Positions 32,000 to 42,710 of a stretch of 64,000 nt of DNA are shown here, piece by piece; positions within the stretch are counted from its first letter, which is position 1, and the number at the start of each line of letters is the position of its first letter. A program made the position numbers and the translations under genes. Source of the stretch: Rhizophagus irregularis (Eukaryota > Glomeromycota > Glomeromycetes > Glomerales > Glomeraceae); the NCBI RefSeq assembly GCF_026210795.1, contig NC_089456.1, forward strand, positions 994,501 through 1,058,500, in the 5' to 3' direction. The notes beneath the pieces are model-generated. The model was not told the origin of the DNA and did no database searches. It worked only from the letters and a program-made list of their open reading frames with translations.

Positions 32000-33425
32000 T
32001 TTTTCGTCTCGGCTGTCCTATATTGGCTATATGAAGATAGTATGAAACCTTAATTTTTTTTAATTTTAAATAATACAATTATTTTTTTTTTAAAAAAAAA
32101 ATTTAAATTATAGATTTTATCCTTTTTGTCCTTTCACTTCAACTCGGCAATAAGAATGTAAATATAACAATTTTTTTTATTAATCCATTAACGAAAATAT
32201 TATCTGAAATAAAATTGTGTTCAAATTTACCTAATGTTAAAAAGTAATAGTTGTTAATTTATTTATATATAGCAAAAATGTATAATAACAAATTGTGACT
32301 TTTATACACATGTTAAATTTAAATGGTAGTCAATAAATTGTGTAATTAAACATAAGATATTTTGATATATATCTGATATATATAGTTGGAGCTTACTTAA
32401 GAATCATAAACTTCGTAGCCACGCTCAATTAAGGCAATGTATTACTAGACCTACACTAAAGATGACTTTAGCAAGGCTTTCTTTGTGAATTAAAGAAATT
32501 TCATACACTTTGCCAGCTGGTGGGATAGCTTATGACCTTTAACCTCAAATCTGTTATACTAATAAACCCAGACTGTTTGCACCACTAATAAAAAGTATAA
32601 GTATAGTTAAGGTAATTCAAAGAATCCCTAAAAAGAAAAAAATTAAATGAGCAATTAGTAAACATTCATCAAATTAAAATAAAAAAAAAAATAAAATACT
32701 TTCATTTTGTTTATAATCACATGGTATCAATTGAGATAACAGTTCACACTTCAGACTTGTACAGACAATCCCGGAAAAATTACAGCCATACGATCATCAA
32801 TATATCAATTATCAACCAAATTTTACGCATCTAGATCCATCTAAAGAGCAAATATTCATCGGAAATCCAAAAATTTTAAGCTTCTTACTCTAGTGGTTCC
32901 TGTCTAATCTCGTCAAAGATTAGCTTTAAATACTTTTTTTAAAAAAGAGATGAAATGATTTAAAGAATAATAAAATATAATTGTTTCAATCTAAAAGTGT
33001 ATAAGATATAATTGTAAAGAATATGTAAAATAAACATTTAAAATGCATTAAATATATAATATTATACAGAGTTCATAAAGAATAAAATGAGTTAATTAAT
33101 TAAAGTATATGGTTTATTCATTCTAATCTAATGAAAGTCTCAAGGCAACGTTATTAAGCTTCTTAATAGACTTGATATTATATTTAGTATAACTGATAAT
33201 GTATTCTCTGACGAATACATATCATTATTTATATTATTTGTATTAGATATATATATGTGTGTATATATATGAGCACATATATAAATATCATTAAAAATAT
33301 AAAAAAAAAAAAATTTATTTCGGGGAAGCCTCCTATTTATACTATTTTATATAAAATTATATATCACATGAATCATGTGATACAATATTAATATAACCGC
33401 AGCCACAGCCGCAGTTATTTATTTA
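32000..33425. other. AT-rich interior without a recognised gene
   Basis: I see simple repeats (TATATATATGTGTGTATATATA near 33,248) and homopolymers, but no supported gene. A more complex patch at 32,390-32,600 has no long open frame. Confidence 0.4.
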
Positions 33426-33469
33426 AACTAAAAATAAGCTTTTTCCTTTTTGGGTTCGATTTTGATATA

Positions 33470-34788
33470 CAGATGGTGATCAAAAGTATACGGACATTTT
33501 AATTTGCCAAAATTATGCCGATCATCACGTGATGACGTAATATAAACAATACGTCATTTAACGCCTTATATCATAATAAAAACCTCCCCAATGTTTTTTT
33601 TTTAGTAAACATTCACCAAATATGAAGCCACTCACCCCAAAAACCCGATATGCGATTATTTATGGTTATAATTGTGGACAATCGGGCCGTTTAATTGCAG
33701 AACACTTGGGGTGTAGTAAAACTGCTGTTTATGATGTACTTAAACATTTTCGTGAAACTGGCTCTTTCACACCAAAAAAAAAATCAGGTCGCCCTCCACT
33801 CTTTGACTCACCAGCACGACAAGAACTCAAAGCTTTTGTTAAAGAAAATGGTGAAAATCGTCGACTTTGTTCAAAAAAGCTTGCAACTGTTTGGACAGCT
33901 CGTAAAAAGCAACCTATTTCTGTGTGTACCATACGCCGAAACCTCAAAAAGGTTGGACTTAGTGCCTGTATTCCCCGTCATAAACCTGCAATGACAGAAG
34001 CACATCGTCAGGCTCGTCTTGAATGGGCTCTTGCGCACAGAGATTGGACAACAAGAAAATGGAGAAGAGTGCTTTTTTCAGATGAAAGCACTTTTACACA
34101 ATTTCAGAAAGGTCGTCAGGGAAGGGTTTGGCGTGAACCAGGAGAAGAATTGAATCCTGATTGTATTGCAGTTACCGTTAAACACAGTCCTAGCAGAATG
34201 TTTTGGGGTTGTTTCTCCTGGCGTGGGCTTGGACCAATTGTTCCGTTAAAAGGCTCAGTTACAGGTCAAACTCATGCTAAAATTATTCAAAACTATGTTG
34301 TACCTACTTTGGATGAGCATTTTCCACAGGGTAATGGAATTTTTCAAGAAGACAATGCTCCACCACATCGTTCAAAAGTCGCTATGGCCACCCGTGAAGA
34401 TGCCAAAATTGTGGTGCTTCAATGGCCAGCACAAAGCCCCGATTTGAACCCCATAGAGAACATGTGGGCAGAAATGAAAGCAATGGTGCATCGACGTGAC
34501 CCACCACCATCTAATATCAAAGTACTTGAGAAATATGTTAAAGATGCGTGGGATGATATTCCTCCAGAATATTATAAAAAATTAATTGATAGCATGCCAC
34601 AGAGAATTGAGGCAGTTATTGCTGCAAATGGATATAGTATTAATTATTAATATATAATTTTTTTTTACATAAAATTAATAAAGGACAATCAGATTAATAT
34701 ATTTACTTAATAAATTTTATTTTTATTATATTATTTTATATGAAATTTTTATTTTAAAAAATGTCCGCATACTTTTGATCACCATCTG
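33470..34788 (+). mobile_element. Complete Tc1/mariner element
   Basis: Terminal inverted repeats begin CAGATGGTGATCAAAAGTAT and agree over about 31 bp with one difference (ATACGG against ATGCGG). TA flanks both ends (33,468-33,469 and 34,789-34,790), the expected target duplication. It is 1319 bp long with one intact transposase. The near-identical ends and open frame suggest recent activity. It sits inside the exon-donor junction of a micro-unit: removing it rejoins TTTTGATA with GTAAGTTTT. Confidence 0.97.
33622..34650 (+). CDS. Tc1-like transposase (DD34E)
   Basis: It is a 342-residue, single-exon frame with an ATG start. Residues ~1-110 form paired helix-turn-helix DNA-binding regions with SGRPP (55-59) between them. 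The catalytic triad is D154 (FSDEST), D244 (FQEDNAPPH) and E279 (SPDLNPIENMWAEMK). There are 34 residues between the last two, the DD34E spacing of Tc1 elements. The family excises and inserts its element at TA by cut-and-paste. Length and motifs are complete, so it could be active. Its codon use is less AT-extreme than nearby genes, which would suit horizontal or recent arrival. Confidence 0.97.
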   Translation: MKPLTPKTRYAIIYGYNCGQSGRLIAEHLGCSKTAVYDVLKHFRETGSFTPKKKSGRPPLFDSPARQELKAFVKENGENRRLCSKKLATVWTARKKQPISVCTIRRNLKKVGLSACIPRHKPAMTEAHRQARLEWALAHRDWTTRKWRRVLFSDESTFTQFQKGRQGRVWREPGEELNPDCIAVTVKHSPSRMFWGCFSWRGLGPIVPLKGSVTGQTHAKIIQNYVVPTLDEHFPQGNGIFQEDNAPPHRSKVAMATREDAKIVVLQWPAQSPDLNPIENMWAEMKAMVHRRDPPPSNIKVLEKYVKDAWDDIPPEYYKKLIDSMPQRIEAVIAANGYSINY

Positions 34789-35464
34789 TAGTAAGTTTTA
34801 CGAACAAATTTTTACTTTTTTTTTGAGAAAAGTTACTAACTTTTCTCATTTCTTTGTAGGTTCCATTTTTTTTCTGAATATAGAAAGTTTCGCAATTTTT
34901 GCAAAACTTATTTTTTAAGAAACCAGATTTCGGTAAATATATTTTTCATTCTTTTTTTTAATATTTTAACGAACTATTATTAACAGTTTAGTTCTTTTTT
35001 TTAGGTAATTCTTTGAGTCTCTTTGGATGTGAAAATTCGGCAAGTAAAATTTTTATTTTTTTCTTTTTTAGTTTAATAATAAATAGTTACTAACTGTTCA
35101 TTTTTTCTCTTTTTTTAGATGGTTCTATCAGGTTTTTTTAGAGGTTACATTCTGGTAAGTTTTTGACTATTTTTTTATTTAACTCTTCCATCTTTCAACG
35201 AACAGTTTCTAATACATTTCTTTTTTTTTTTTAGACAGTTTTTCGGATTTCTTAAGATATTGGATTTTGGTAAATATATGTTTTCACTTTTCAAAATTTT
35301 TTTCGCCTTTTAACAAATGGTTTCTAACAGTTCATTTTATGTTTTTTAAGGCGTTCTCTCAAATCTTTGGATATGAAATTTTGATAAGTAATTTTAATTT
35401 TTTTTCTTAATAATTTTATTTTAACAACTTATTAACAGTTTATTCTTTGGTTTTTCTCTTTTAG
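34789..35464 (+). repeat. Exon-like micro-unit array D
   Basis: Six to seven units follow the Tc1 element. The first spacer has the perfect palindrome GAGAAAAGT-TACTA-ACTTTTCTC (34,825-34,847) with the branch-site TACTAAC at its centre. Acceptors end in TTTGTAG, TTTTTAG or TTTTAAG. Blocks of 33-75 nt end at GTAAAT, GCAAGT, GTAAGT, GTAAAT and GTAATT. One block (ATGGTTCTATCAGG...CATTCTG, 36 nt) reads MVLSGFFRGYIL, close to TVLPGFFGGDIL of array B. Part of a unit also lies left of the Tc1 element (~33,440-33,469). Confidence 0.65.
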
Positions 35465-35499
35465 GTTTTGCCGATTCTTTCTGGAAATAGAGGTGGCTA

Positions 35500-36060
35500 T
35501 TAAAGATCAATGAAGTGCCAAAAAAGTTAAGTGTAAAGACGTATCAAAAAAGTTGGCTGATAATCATCCATTTTATCAAAATCTCTATAGAGCTTATGCA
35601 GATTATTTAAATTAAAGTGCAGCAATATTGAACAAAAACAGAGAATTTTATAGTTCAATTTCATACATGGTTATTAAAGACAATCAAGAACCTGTACGAT
35701 TGAAATTTCATATTGGCGATATTGTAGATCTAAATGAAAAATCTAAAGGTGTCGCATATGCTAAAATTGAATTTATTATTTAACATAAAGCAAACAATGG
35801 TCAAATTTTACACTATTTTTTATTTAATTTCAGGTGACGAACTATGTTGATTTTATATCAAGATGTCCACTTTATAATATTCAGAAGCTGGAAGAATCAC
35901 ATTAGTTTTGAATCTTTCCAATCAATTTTATTGATCACATGTCTCAAATTCACTTTATTCACGAATATAAAAGTACATGTAGCACCAAGCATGATGAGGC
36001 TAATTGAAGTTATGTTTTAAATAGTTTTATTATACTGCAGTTTAATCAGCTAGACAACTA
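35500..36060 (+). pseudogene. BAH-like ORF of a glomeromycotan repeat, degraded
   Basis: Pieces read ADNHPFYQNLYRAYADYLN, then NKNREFYSSISYMVIKDN, then VRLKFHIGDIVDLNEKSKGVAYAKIEFII, then TNYVDFISRCPLYNIQKLEE, then INFIDHMSQIHFIHEYKSTC and KHDEAN. The order fits a BAH-like protein type that I recall as repeated many times in Rhizophagus genomes. Internal stops and frame changes (for example near 35,610, 35,783 and 35,990) make it non-functional. Its position inside the terminal repeats at 31,549 and 36,589 suggests it belongs to that element. Confidence 0.5.
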
Positions 36061-36589
36061 TATTGCTAACATTATGTTATTATATTACACTAGAGAAATT
36101 CTTTCAAAAATCAAGTCGTAGATGAATTTATTGGAGGAAATTTTAATTTAAATCGAAATTTTTATCATACAATCATTATATTATTTTATTATTTTTGAAA
36201 CATGGCTATTATATTATTTTATTATTATTACTCTGTCTTCGATATATTTTCAATATATGATTGTTATATAAAATTGAATTTCTATTATATTATTGATACA
36301 TATTTACCATATGATGGCTATATAAAATTAATATTTCAAATAATATTTTTATCATATCTCTGACACATATTTGGCATATAATAACCATATAAATTTAACA
36401 TTCAAAATAATATTTTACCATGTCTCTAACATATAGTTACTATATAAAAATAAGATTTTTATATTATATGTTCAACATATTGTCAGCATATAGTTAAAAC
36501 AGAGATAACATAAATAGGAATATCATATGTCTGGTATATTTTAAAAATATCGCCAACATATTTTGTAAAAACCAAAGGTTTCTGCAAAG

Positions 36590-37053
36590 TTTGTTCCACA
36601 GAGCAAGTGAGTTCTTTACAATATGTAGATCCCAACGGTCAAACCCGTTCATGTATACCAAAATTCGTTATCCATAAAACCCTCCTCTCTTTCAAAAATA
36701 ATTTGTATGAGATTGTAGTAGCACAACAGTTATAATGAAAAATTTTATTGCTTTTCGGCGTAGCGGATAATTTTTTTCCGTATTGTAATTGATGGGCAGA
36801 TTGAATGGATTGTTGTAAAATTCCCAACTTCTGTCGCACTAAAATCGGTATCACGAAATTATTTATTATTCGAAACTCATTTTATAAACATAAAAAAGAT
36901 TAGATAGTTTGATGATAATCTTAAAATCTTTTTTTTTTAACTTATACATGTATTAGAACATAAATAAATAAAATTTCACATGTAATAATAGAAGAGAACT
37001 CATAAATTGTTGCAAAATTGGCATAGATTAATAATGTTAAATTGTTTGATTTT
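36590..37053. other. Intergenic stretch
   Basis: Nothing recognisable lies between the end of the 5-kb element and the tandem repeats before the channel gene. The short minus-strand frame at 36,639-36,854 has no support. Confidence 0.4.
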
Positions 37054-37300
37054 AACCTATTTTATTCTGCACAATAAAAAACAAAGACAAGTTACAATAT
37101 AAATATTTTTTTTTATCGTTCCCTCTGGCACAATATTTTGTACCAAACATTACGTGATGAAATATTAAATCTCTTAAGGCATCACGTTAACCTATTTTAT
37201 CCTGCACAATCAAAAATAAAGACAAGCTAAAATAAAATTATTTTTCTTTATTGTTCTCTCTGGCGCAACATTTTGTACCAAACATTATGCATAATGAAAC
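37054..37300 (+). repeat. 135-bp tandem duplication upstream of the channel gene
   Basis: AACCTATTTTATTCTGCACA at 37,054 recurs at 37,189 with a few changes. Both units carry AAAGACAAG, TCTGGCRCAA and TTTTGTACCAAACATTA. It may hold upstream regulatory sequence for the gene at 37,596; that is inferred from position only. Confidence 0.8.
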
Positions 37301-37376
37301 TGATATTAATTTTTACTTTTTTTGTCCAATTAAATGAAGTTAACTTTATCGTTAAAAAAAAATCAATTTGCTTGGC

Positions 37377-37498
37377 GTGCATATTTATTATGCTTAATAT
37401 AAATGGTAATTTGATTGTCGTGCATATTTATTATGCTTAATATAAATGGTAATTTGATTGTCATGCATATTTATTATGCTTAATATAAATGGTAATTT
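37377..37498 (+). repeat. 43-bp tandem repeat, about 2.9 units
   Basis: GTGCATATTTATTATGCTTA starts at 37,377 and 37,420, and as ATGCATATTT at 37,463. The period is exactly 43 bp and the units are nearly identical. The array ends about 100 bp before the ATG of the channel gene, so copy number could affect its promoter. Confidence 0.95.
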
Positions 37499-37595
37499 TA
37501 ATAAAATAAATAAATTTCAGTTTTTATAAAAGGCGCGAAAAAAAAAAAAGAAAATTTTGTGAATTTTTATAAGTAAAAAATTCATTTCTCGTAAT

Positions 37596-40500
37596 ATGGT
37601 TGAAAAAGATTTTAAAATAGAAATTTCAAATGAAATTCCATTAGAAAAGAAGGATGATTATAATATAAAAGAAGAAATTGAAAACCATAGGAAATCAATT
37701 GATCGAATTTTTGTTTCTCAATACATAGATGATAATGATGGATATGGTTCAGATGATTATGTTGTTACTTGTAGTTATGAAGATAAATCAGTTCTTGGTT
37801 GGTCAATTAACATTGAAAAGAATGAGTACCAACCCCAACCCGGTGATTATTTTAAGATTGATCAAATCGACGATGATTTCTTAAACTTTGCCAATTATGT
37901 ACTAAGTAGAAAAATCTTGTTCTTATATAATCGGATACATGGTGAACATTGTAAGTATTTATTTTGACTCAAAATAATACCAATTTAATTTTATGTTTTA
38001 ATCAATAATATTTATATTGTAATTATAGGGTTGATTGATTTTAATAGTGATCGTACTAGTAGTAATCGATTTCTTGAACTAAAGCATCGCGTTTCTTATT
38101 ACGATCTTGACCGTATAGGACCTGATGGTATTGGATTCCTTCCTAATGGTGATTTAATTCAAGTATCATTAAGAAATCGCAAAATTTACAAGTACTGTTT
38201 AACAGATAAACCAAAAAATACAGATCTTTGGGAATATTCTCAAATTAATGATATAGAAATTCCTGAAAGTTTATATAGTCAAGCTTTACAGTTGGCTCGT
38301 TCTCTATGTCGAACAAAATTATTTATATTAGTTGAAGGTTATTATAAATCATTATTAATTCAATATGATTTATTGACAATGAATTTTGAAAGTCAATACA
38401 CTTTTGATATGCCTGAACTTTCACCAGAAATATCAGTGAATAAAAATCAAACGTTATTAGCGTTATTAGCAGGAAATGATAATGATTATGTTTACATATT
38501 TTCAATGGAAAGTGGAAAGTTGATTTTAAAATATCATGGTGAGTATTATTACTTTTATAATACATATAGTATATTTTTGATATGGTAGATTTTTCTGATT
38601 ATAATTTATTCGTAGAGGAGTACTATGAACGTGAGCCAGTCGAATTCATAACTTTGAAAAATAATTCTGAAAGATTGATCATTTATAATCGGGAAAAAGG
38701 TAGTTGTGCACTTGTAGATCCTTATCAAGTTTATGATACAATTGATATTTCCGATGATGATTTTAATGATACAAGTGTGATAACTAAATCAAACAAAAAA
38801 ATTTACATTGATGATGATAATAATGTTTGTGTCACAAATGGATTAGATGAAAATAAATTATCAAATAAGATCATGAATAGTAATAGTAATTATACTCTAC
38901 CTACTTTTAAAATTATACAAAGTATGCTTAATGAAATCATTGCCCAAGAGGACATTAAAAAGGTTGTACCATTTGATGAAAAGATTGTGGTAAAAGATAA
39001 GGTTGAAACTAAAAATCTTGGTCTTCGTAAAATTGTTTTTTATAATAAAAACAATGTTGATTATATGGGAATTGAAGAAAATGACAAAATTCGAATAGAG
39101 TATAATATTCCTAATATACTCTCATTTAAATTATTAAATAATAATCAAGATGTGGTACTAATTCATATGAGAGGAATTGCTATTTATACAATAAATGAAG
39201 ATGGGTTTAAAAATCGATACTTTTGGTGTAATAATGAATGGAATAATATTTATGAAAAATTCAAAAAAGAGAGTGATGAAATTTATGATATTAATTTTAC
39301 TAATGAACACTATAAACCACTTATTAGAAGCATTTTAAAAAATGATTTTGATGATTCAAAACATTCAATATTACCAGAAATTATAGAGATATTGAATAAT
39401 AATTTAATGGAGGTGATAGAAAGGGTTGAAGATGTTATAAATGATGATAATTTAGTATCGTCAATCGAAATGTTAAAAATAGCAATTGAAAATAATTACG
39501 ACTATGTTTTGGAACATATTGTGAAAAATGATAATTTATTATCAAAAATTGGAATTGAAATGTTTAAAATGGCAATTGAAAAAAAATATATTTTTATTAA
39601 AAATCTTGTTAAACGTATTAAAATAAATGATAATTTAGTATCAAAAATTGGAATTGAATTATTAAAAATAGCAATTGAAGAAAAATACGATCTTATTGTT
39701 AAACAATTTATTGATAATACTTCTATCGAATTAATTCAAGATTATTCTGAAAATTACATGACTTCTATTAGTTTAAATTTACTAGAATTGTGTGATTATT
39801 ATCCCGATTTCATAATCAAATATATTTCATGTACTTCTTTTATATTATCTCCATATTCTGGTCGCATTGGAAATTCAAAAAATACTTCACTTCATTCATA
39901 CACAAAAGATACTTTATACGCTAAAGAATCATATATTAATAAGTTAATCCAGAATTTAAGGGTAAAGGAAGAAATACAAACAGTCAGTTTCATTGTTCCT
40001 TTTCCTCAAATTTGTGTATACCGAGATGATAATGATCATGATAACCGTAAGACTGAAAATAATCATGATATCATAATCACAATACTAAAAAAAATGATCA
40101 CAGGACTAAAAATAATTATGATGATACCAAAAAGTAATAGTACTTGGAATGAATTTTTATATAAATCAAAATCTATTCTTTTTTGTAATATAGATAGTAA
40201 TAATTTTTATAATTTGTGGAATTTTGCTGCAATTATAGATTTTAAATGGAAAACTTTTGGAAGAGTTTACTATTTTTCCATGTGGTTATTCTATACAATT
40301 TTTTATGTTTGTTATTCATTAGCTTCTACATTAGAACAAAATTTTTTCTCTGATTCTTATTTTAAATTACTTTATATAATTCTATTATATTTGGTTCAAT
40401 ATTTTTAATTTTGGAAATTCGACATTTTCTATGGAATTATAAAATTTATTTAAATGATATATGGAATTTTTTTGGTAAGTAATATTTTTTTTATAATTGC

Positions 40501-41715
40501 TTTCTTTATATATATTTAAACAAAATTAATTTAATTTAATCATCAATAGATACAGGGGCATATCTTTTACCCATTATAGCGTCCATTTTTTGGCTTATTA
40601 ATAAGAGCCAACCACCTTGGCTTACAGCAATTTCTATTATATTATTGAGTTTTAAATTTTTATTATTTTTTAGAGTATTTAAATCGTTTGGAATTTATTT
40701 TGCAATAATAATTGGCGTTGCGAAAAAAGTTTTTCCATTTGTAGTACTCTTATTTTTTATAGTACTTGGATATGCTCAAGCATTTTTCATTGTTCTAAGA
40801 TCAAATAGTATTAATGATGATAATGATCCACGGAATCTTGCAACTAAATATAAATTTGTTAATCCAGATGGAACCATAAGTAATACTACAACAATAATTC
40901 AAGATCCTGATTCAAATACAAATTTGTTTAATTGGTTCCCCACTTCACTTTTAGCAGTATATAATCTTCTCACTGGTAATAATTTACTTTTTATTTATAA
41001 ACCTTAAAGAACCAAATATTTTAATAACTTTTTAATATAATTATAGGTGACTCCGGATCTTTATCACCATTTACTTATCGTGAAAACCCTATTATGACCA
41101 TTTTATTGGTTACCTTTACATTTTTCACAGTAATCTACCTTATGAATTTATTTATTGGATTACTCAACCTAGCAATTGATGATTATAATAAAGAAGAAGA
41201 ATATTTACTTCAAAAAGCACAGGTAAACTTTTTAAACATTAGTGATTATAATATCAATTTTATTTTACTAACTAATACTTTACTTTTAAAGATTATTATG
41301 GAGATTGAATTATTTTATATGTTACCATGGCAACGTAATAAGAAGGAATGGTTTCCAGATTGGATGTGAGTATTATATAATCTGTTGATATTAAAATGTT
41401 TTAGTTTTTTGTACATTTTATTAACATATTTTAACTATTTTAAGCTATTATGATATACCTGTTACTGAGATTCGTAAATTAATTAATGCAATTGATAACG
41501 AACAGACTGTGTTTACTTATCCTCCAATTATCAGTAAGAGATTGAGAGAGTTGGTAGTACTTACTACTAATGATAATAAAAAGCAAACAAAAGAAGAGCT
41601 CACACGAGAACTTAAAGAAAAAATGAATAAAATTGAACAAAAAATGGAAGAAAAAATGGATAAAATTGAACAAAAAATGGAAAGTATTATGAAATCATTA
41701 TCGAAAATAAAATAA
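37596..41715 (+). CDS. TRP/polycystin-like ion transport protein, seven exons
   Basis: Exons fit at 37,596-37,951 (last base approximate), 38,029-38,538, 38,589-40,474, 40,550-40,975, 41,047-41,222, 41,292-41,365 and 41,445-41,715. All introns are GT-AG, about 50-80 nt. About 1232 residues result. The N-terminal ~550 residues resemble a WD40-like sensor (SVLGWSI, GLLALLAGNDNDYVYIFS-type strands). Repeats like LSKIGIEMFKMAIEKKY follow. The ion-transport domain has several hydrophobic spans, including DTGAYLLPIIASIFW, a pore-like FNWFPTSLLAVYNLLTGDSG and the long span ending LMNLFIGLLNLAIDDYN. The tail is a Lys/Glu coiled coil (KIEQKMEEK). One base is missing near 40,378-40,384, which shifts the frame just before a transmembrane segment. 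Otherwise it is complete. Confidence 0.8.
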
Positions 41716-42254
41716 AACTTGCAGTTTGTAGAGTTTGTAGAGAACTACACAGTACGGATTCCGACTGATTAGCTTCTCAAACAATGTTATCACATGACAT
41801 CAAAATTTTGATACAACTGAGATTTTGAGATTACTATACTAGGCATTAATGTGATTACGTATTATTTTTTTTTTGTTACATAAGGCATATACAATTTTAT
41901 GTAAGCTTTCATATTTAGCGAAAAAAATCTTATACCCGTGAAATAAAATGTTAGTTGACATAAGAATAATTACACTTAGTTTCACGCTCGTGTCACTGTC
42001 ATCTATTTTTAACTTCTATAGTTCCACAGTCTATTAATAAAACTTTGATAGAGGATAAATTCTTGTTTTTATACGCAGTATGAGTTTCGGATATATCTTT
42101 TACCTATTTAACAAAGAGAACATCCTTGTCCCTGTAGATCATTCGATATTCGGGCATATTTTTTTACCCATTTAACTAAGAGAACATCCATAGATCTTCA
42201 TCCCCTGCAGACATTAGATATTTATAGGTACGAAAAAAGAACCTTATTCCTTTG

Positions 42255-42533
42255 ATGGCTTCTCTCAAAAAGTCCACCCGCATAGCCCTGAAAATTGTGT
42301 CGTTGAATGCTCCACAGTTTATCATAAATGGGATTGATTCCCCTGAAACGGTTGTGTGTTGTTTTTGCTTTGATGAAGTGACTCCAATGCAAGGATGCGT
42401 CATAAGACCTTGCGATCATATATTTCATGCGAGCTGTTTTATAGAAGACTTCTGTCATAATAACACTAGTCGATGTCCAGAATGTCGTTCTGATTATCTG
42501 TATGAACCTTTCGCATCTAGAACCAGCCCTTAG
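42255..42533 (+). CDS. RING-H2 zinc-finger protein
   Basis: From the ATG at 42,255 the 92-residue frame holds a full RING-H2 ligand set. CCFC gives the first pair and PCDHIFHASC the central C-x-H-x2-H-x2-C. CPEC closes the domain. RING-H2 domains recruit E2 enzymes in ubiquitin transfer. The protein is short and ends soon after the domain. The next 52-codon frame (42,537) begins directly behind it and could be its continuation if there is a frame change. A second, decayed RING remnant lies 2 kb downstream. Confidence 0.65.
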   Translation: MASLKKSTRIALKIVSLNAPQFIINGIDSPETVVCCFCFDEVTPMQGCVIRPCDHIFHASCFIEDFCHNNTSRCPECRSDYLYEPFASRTSP

Positions 42534-42536
42534 CCT

Positions 42537-42695
42537 ATGGAGAGTATTGAGTACACAGGGCCAGGTCTTCTTCCCAACAACGCATCAACCATGATCTCTG
42601 ACAACACTTCTTCCACCGTAGATTTTACTGCGAACCCTCCATATGTATTTCCAAGCCTTGATACACTTGATATCTCTGTTAACCCTATCTCTTAA
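42537..42695 (+). CDS. 52-codon Ser/Asn-rich frame after the RING gene
   Basis: It starts with ATG four bases after the RING stop and encodes a low-complexity segment (LLPNNASTMISDNTSSTVDF, PPYVFPSLDTLDISVNPIS). Composition suggests a disordered linker rather than an independent protein. A frame change between it and the RING frame is plausible. Confidence 0.35.
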   Translation: MESIEYTGPGLLPNNASTMISDNTSSTVDFTANPPYVFPSLDTLDISVNPIS

Positions 42696-42710
42696 ATTCA
42701 AATTTCAAGC

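Larger units (their letters stand above)
31549..36589. mobile_element. ~5-kb DNA element with 35-bp terminal inverted repeats
   Basis: The left end (31,549-31,583) starts CTTTGCAGAAACCT and ends CACAAAATATGTT. The right end (36,555-36,589) is its complement, with about five mismatches. Inside both ends lie 350-430 bp of AT-rich subterminal repeats built of ATATG/CATAT words every 40-60 bp. The interior holds a micro-unit array (33,430-35,464, interrupted by a Tc1 element) and a degraded BAH-like frame (35,500-36,060). No transposase of its own and no clear target-site duplication were found. It is probably a nonautonomous or decayed element of an unassigned superfamily. Confidence 0.6.

Noticed and set aside
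33695..33994. 99-codon frame inside the Tc1 transposase
   Set aside because: It overlaps the catalytic protein in another frame and lacks any motif.
42222..42458. Minus-strand frames over the RING gene
   Set aside because: They are antisense to the RING-H2 motif and have no domain of their own.
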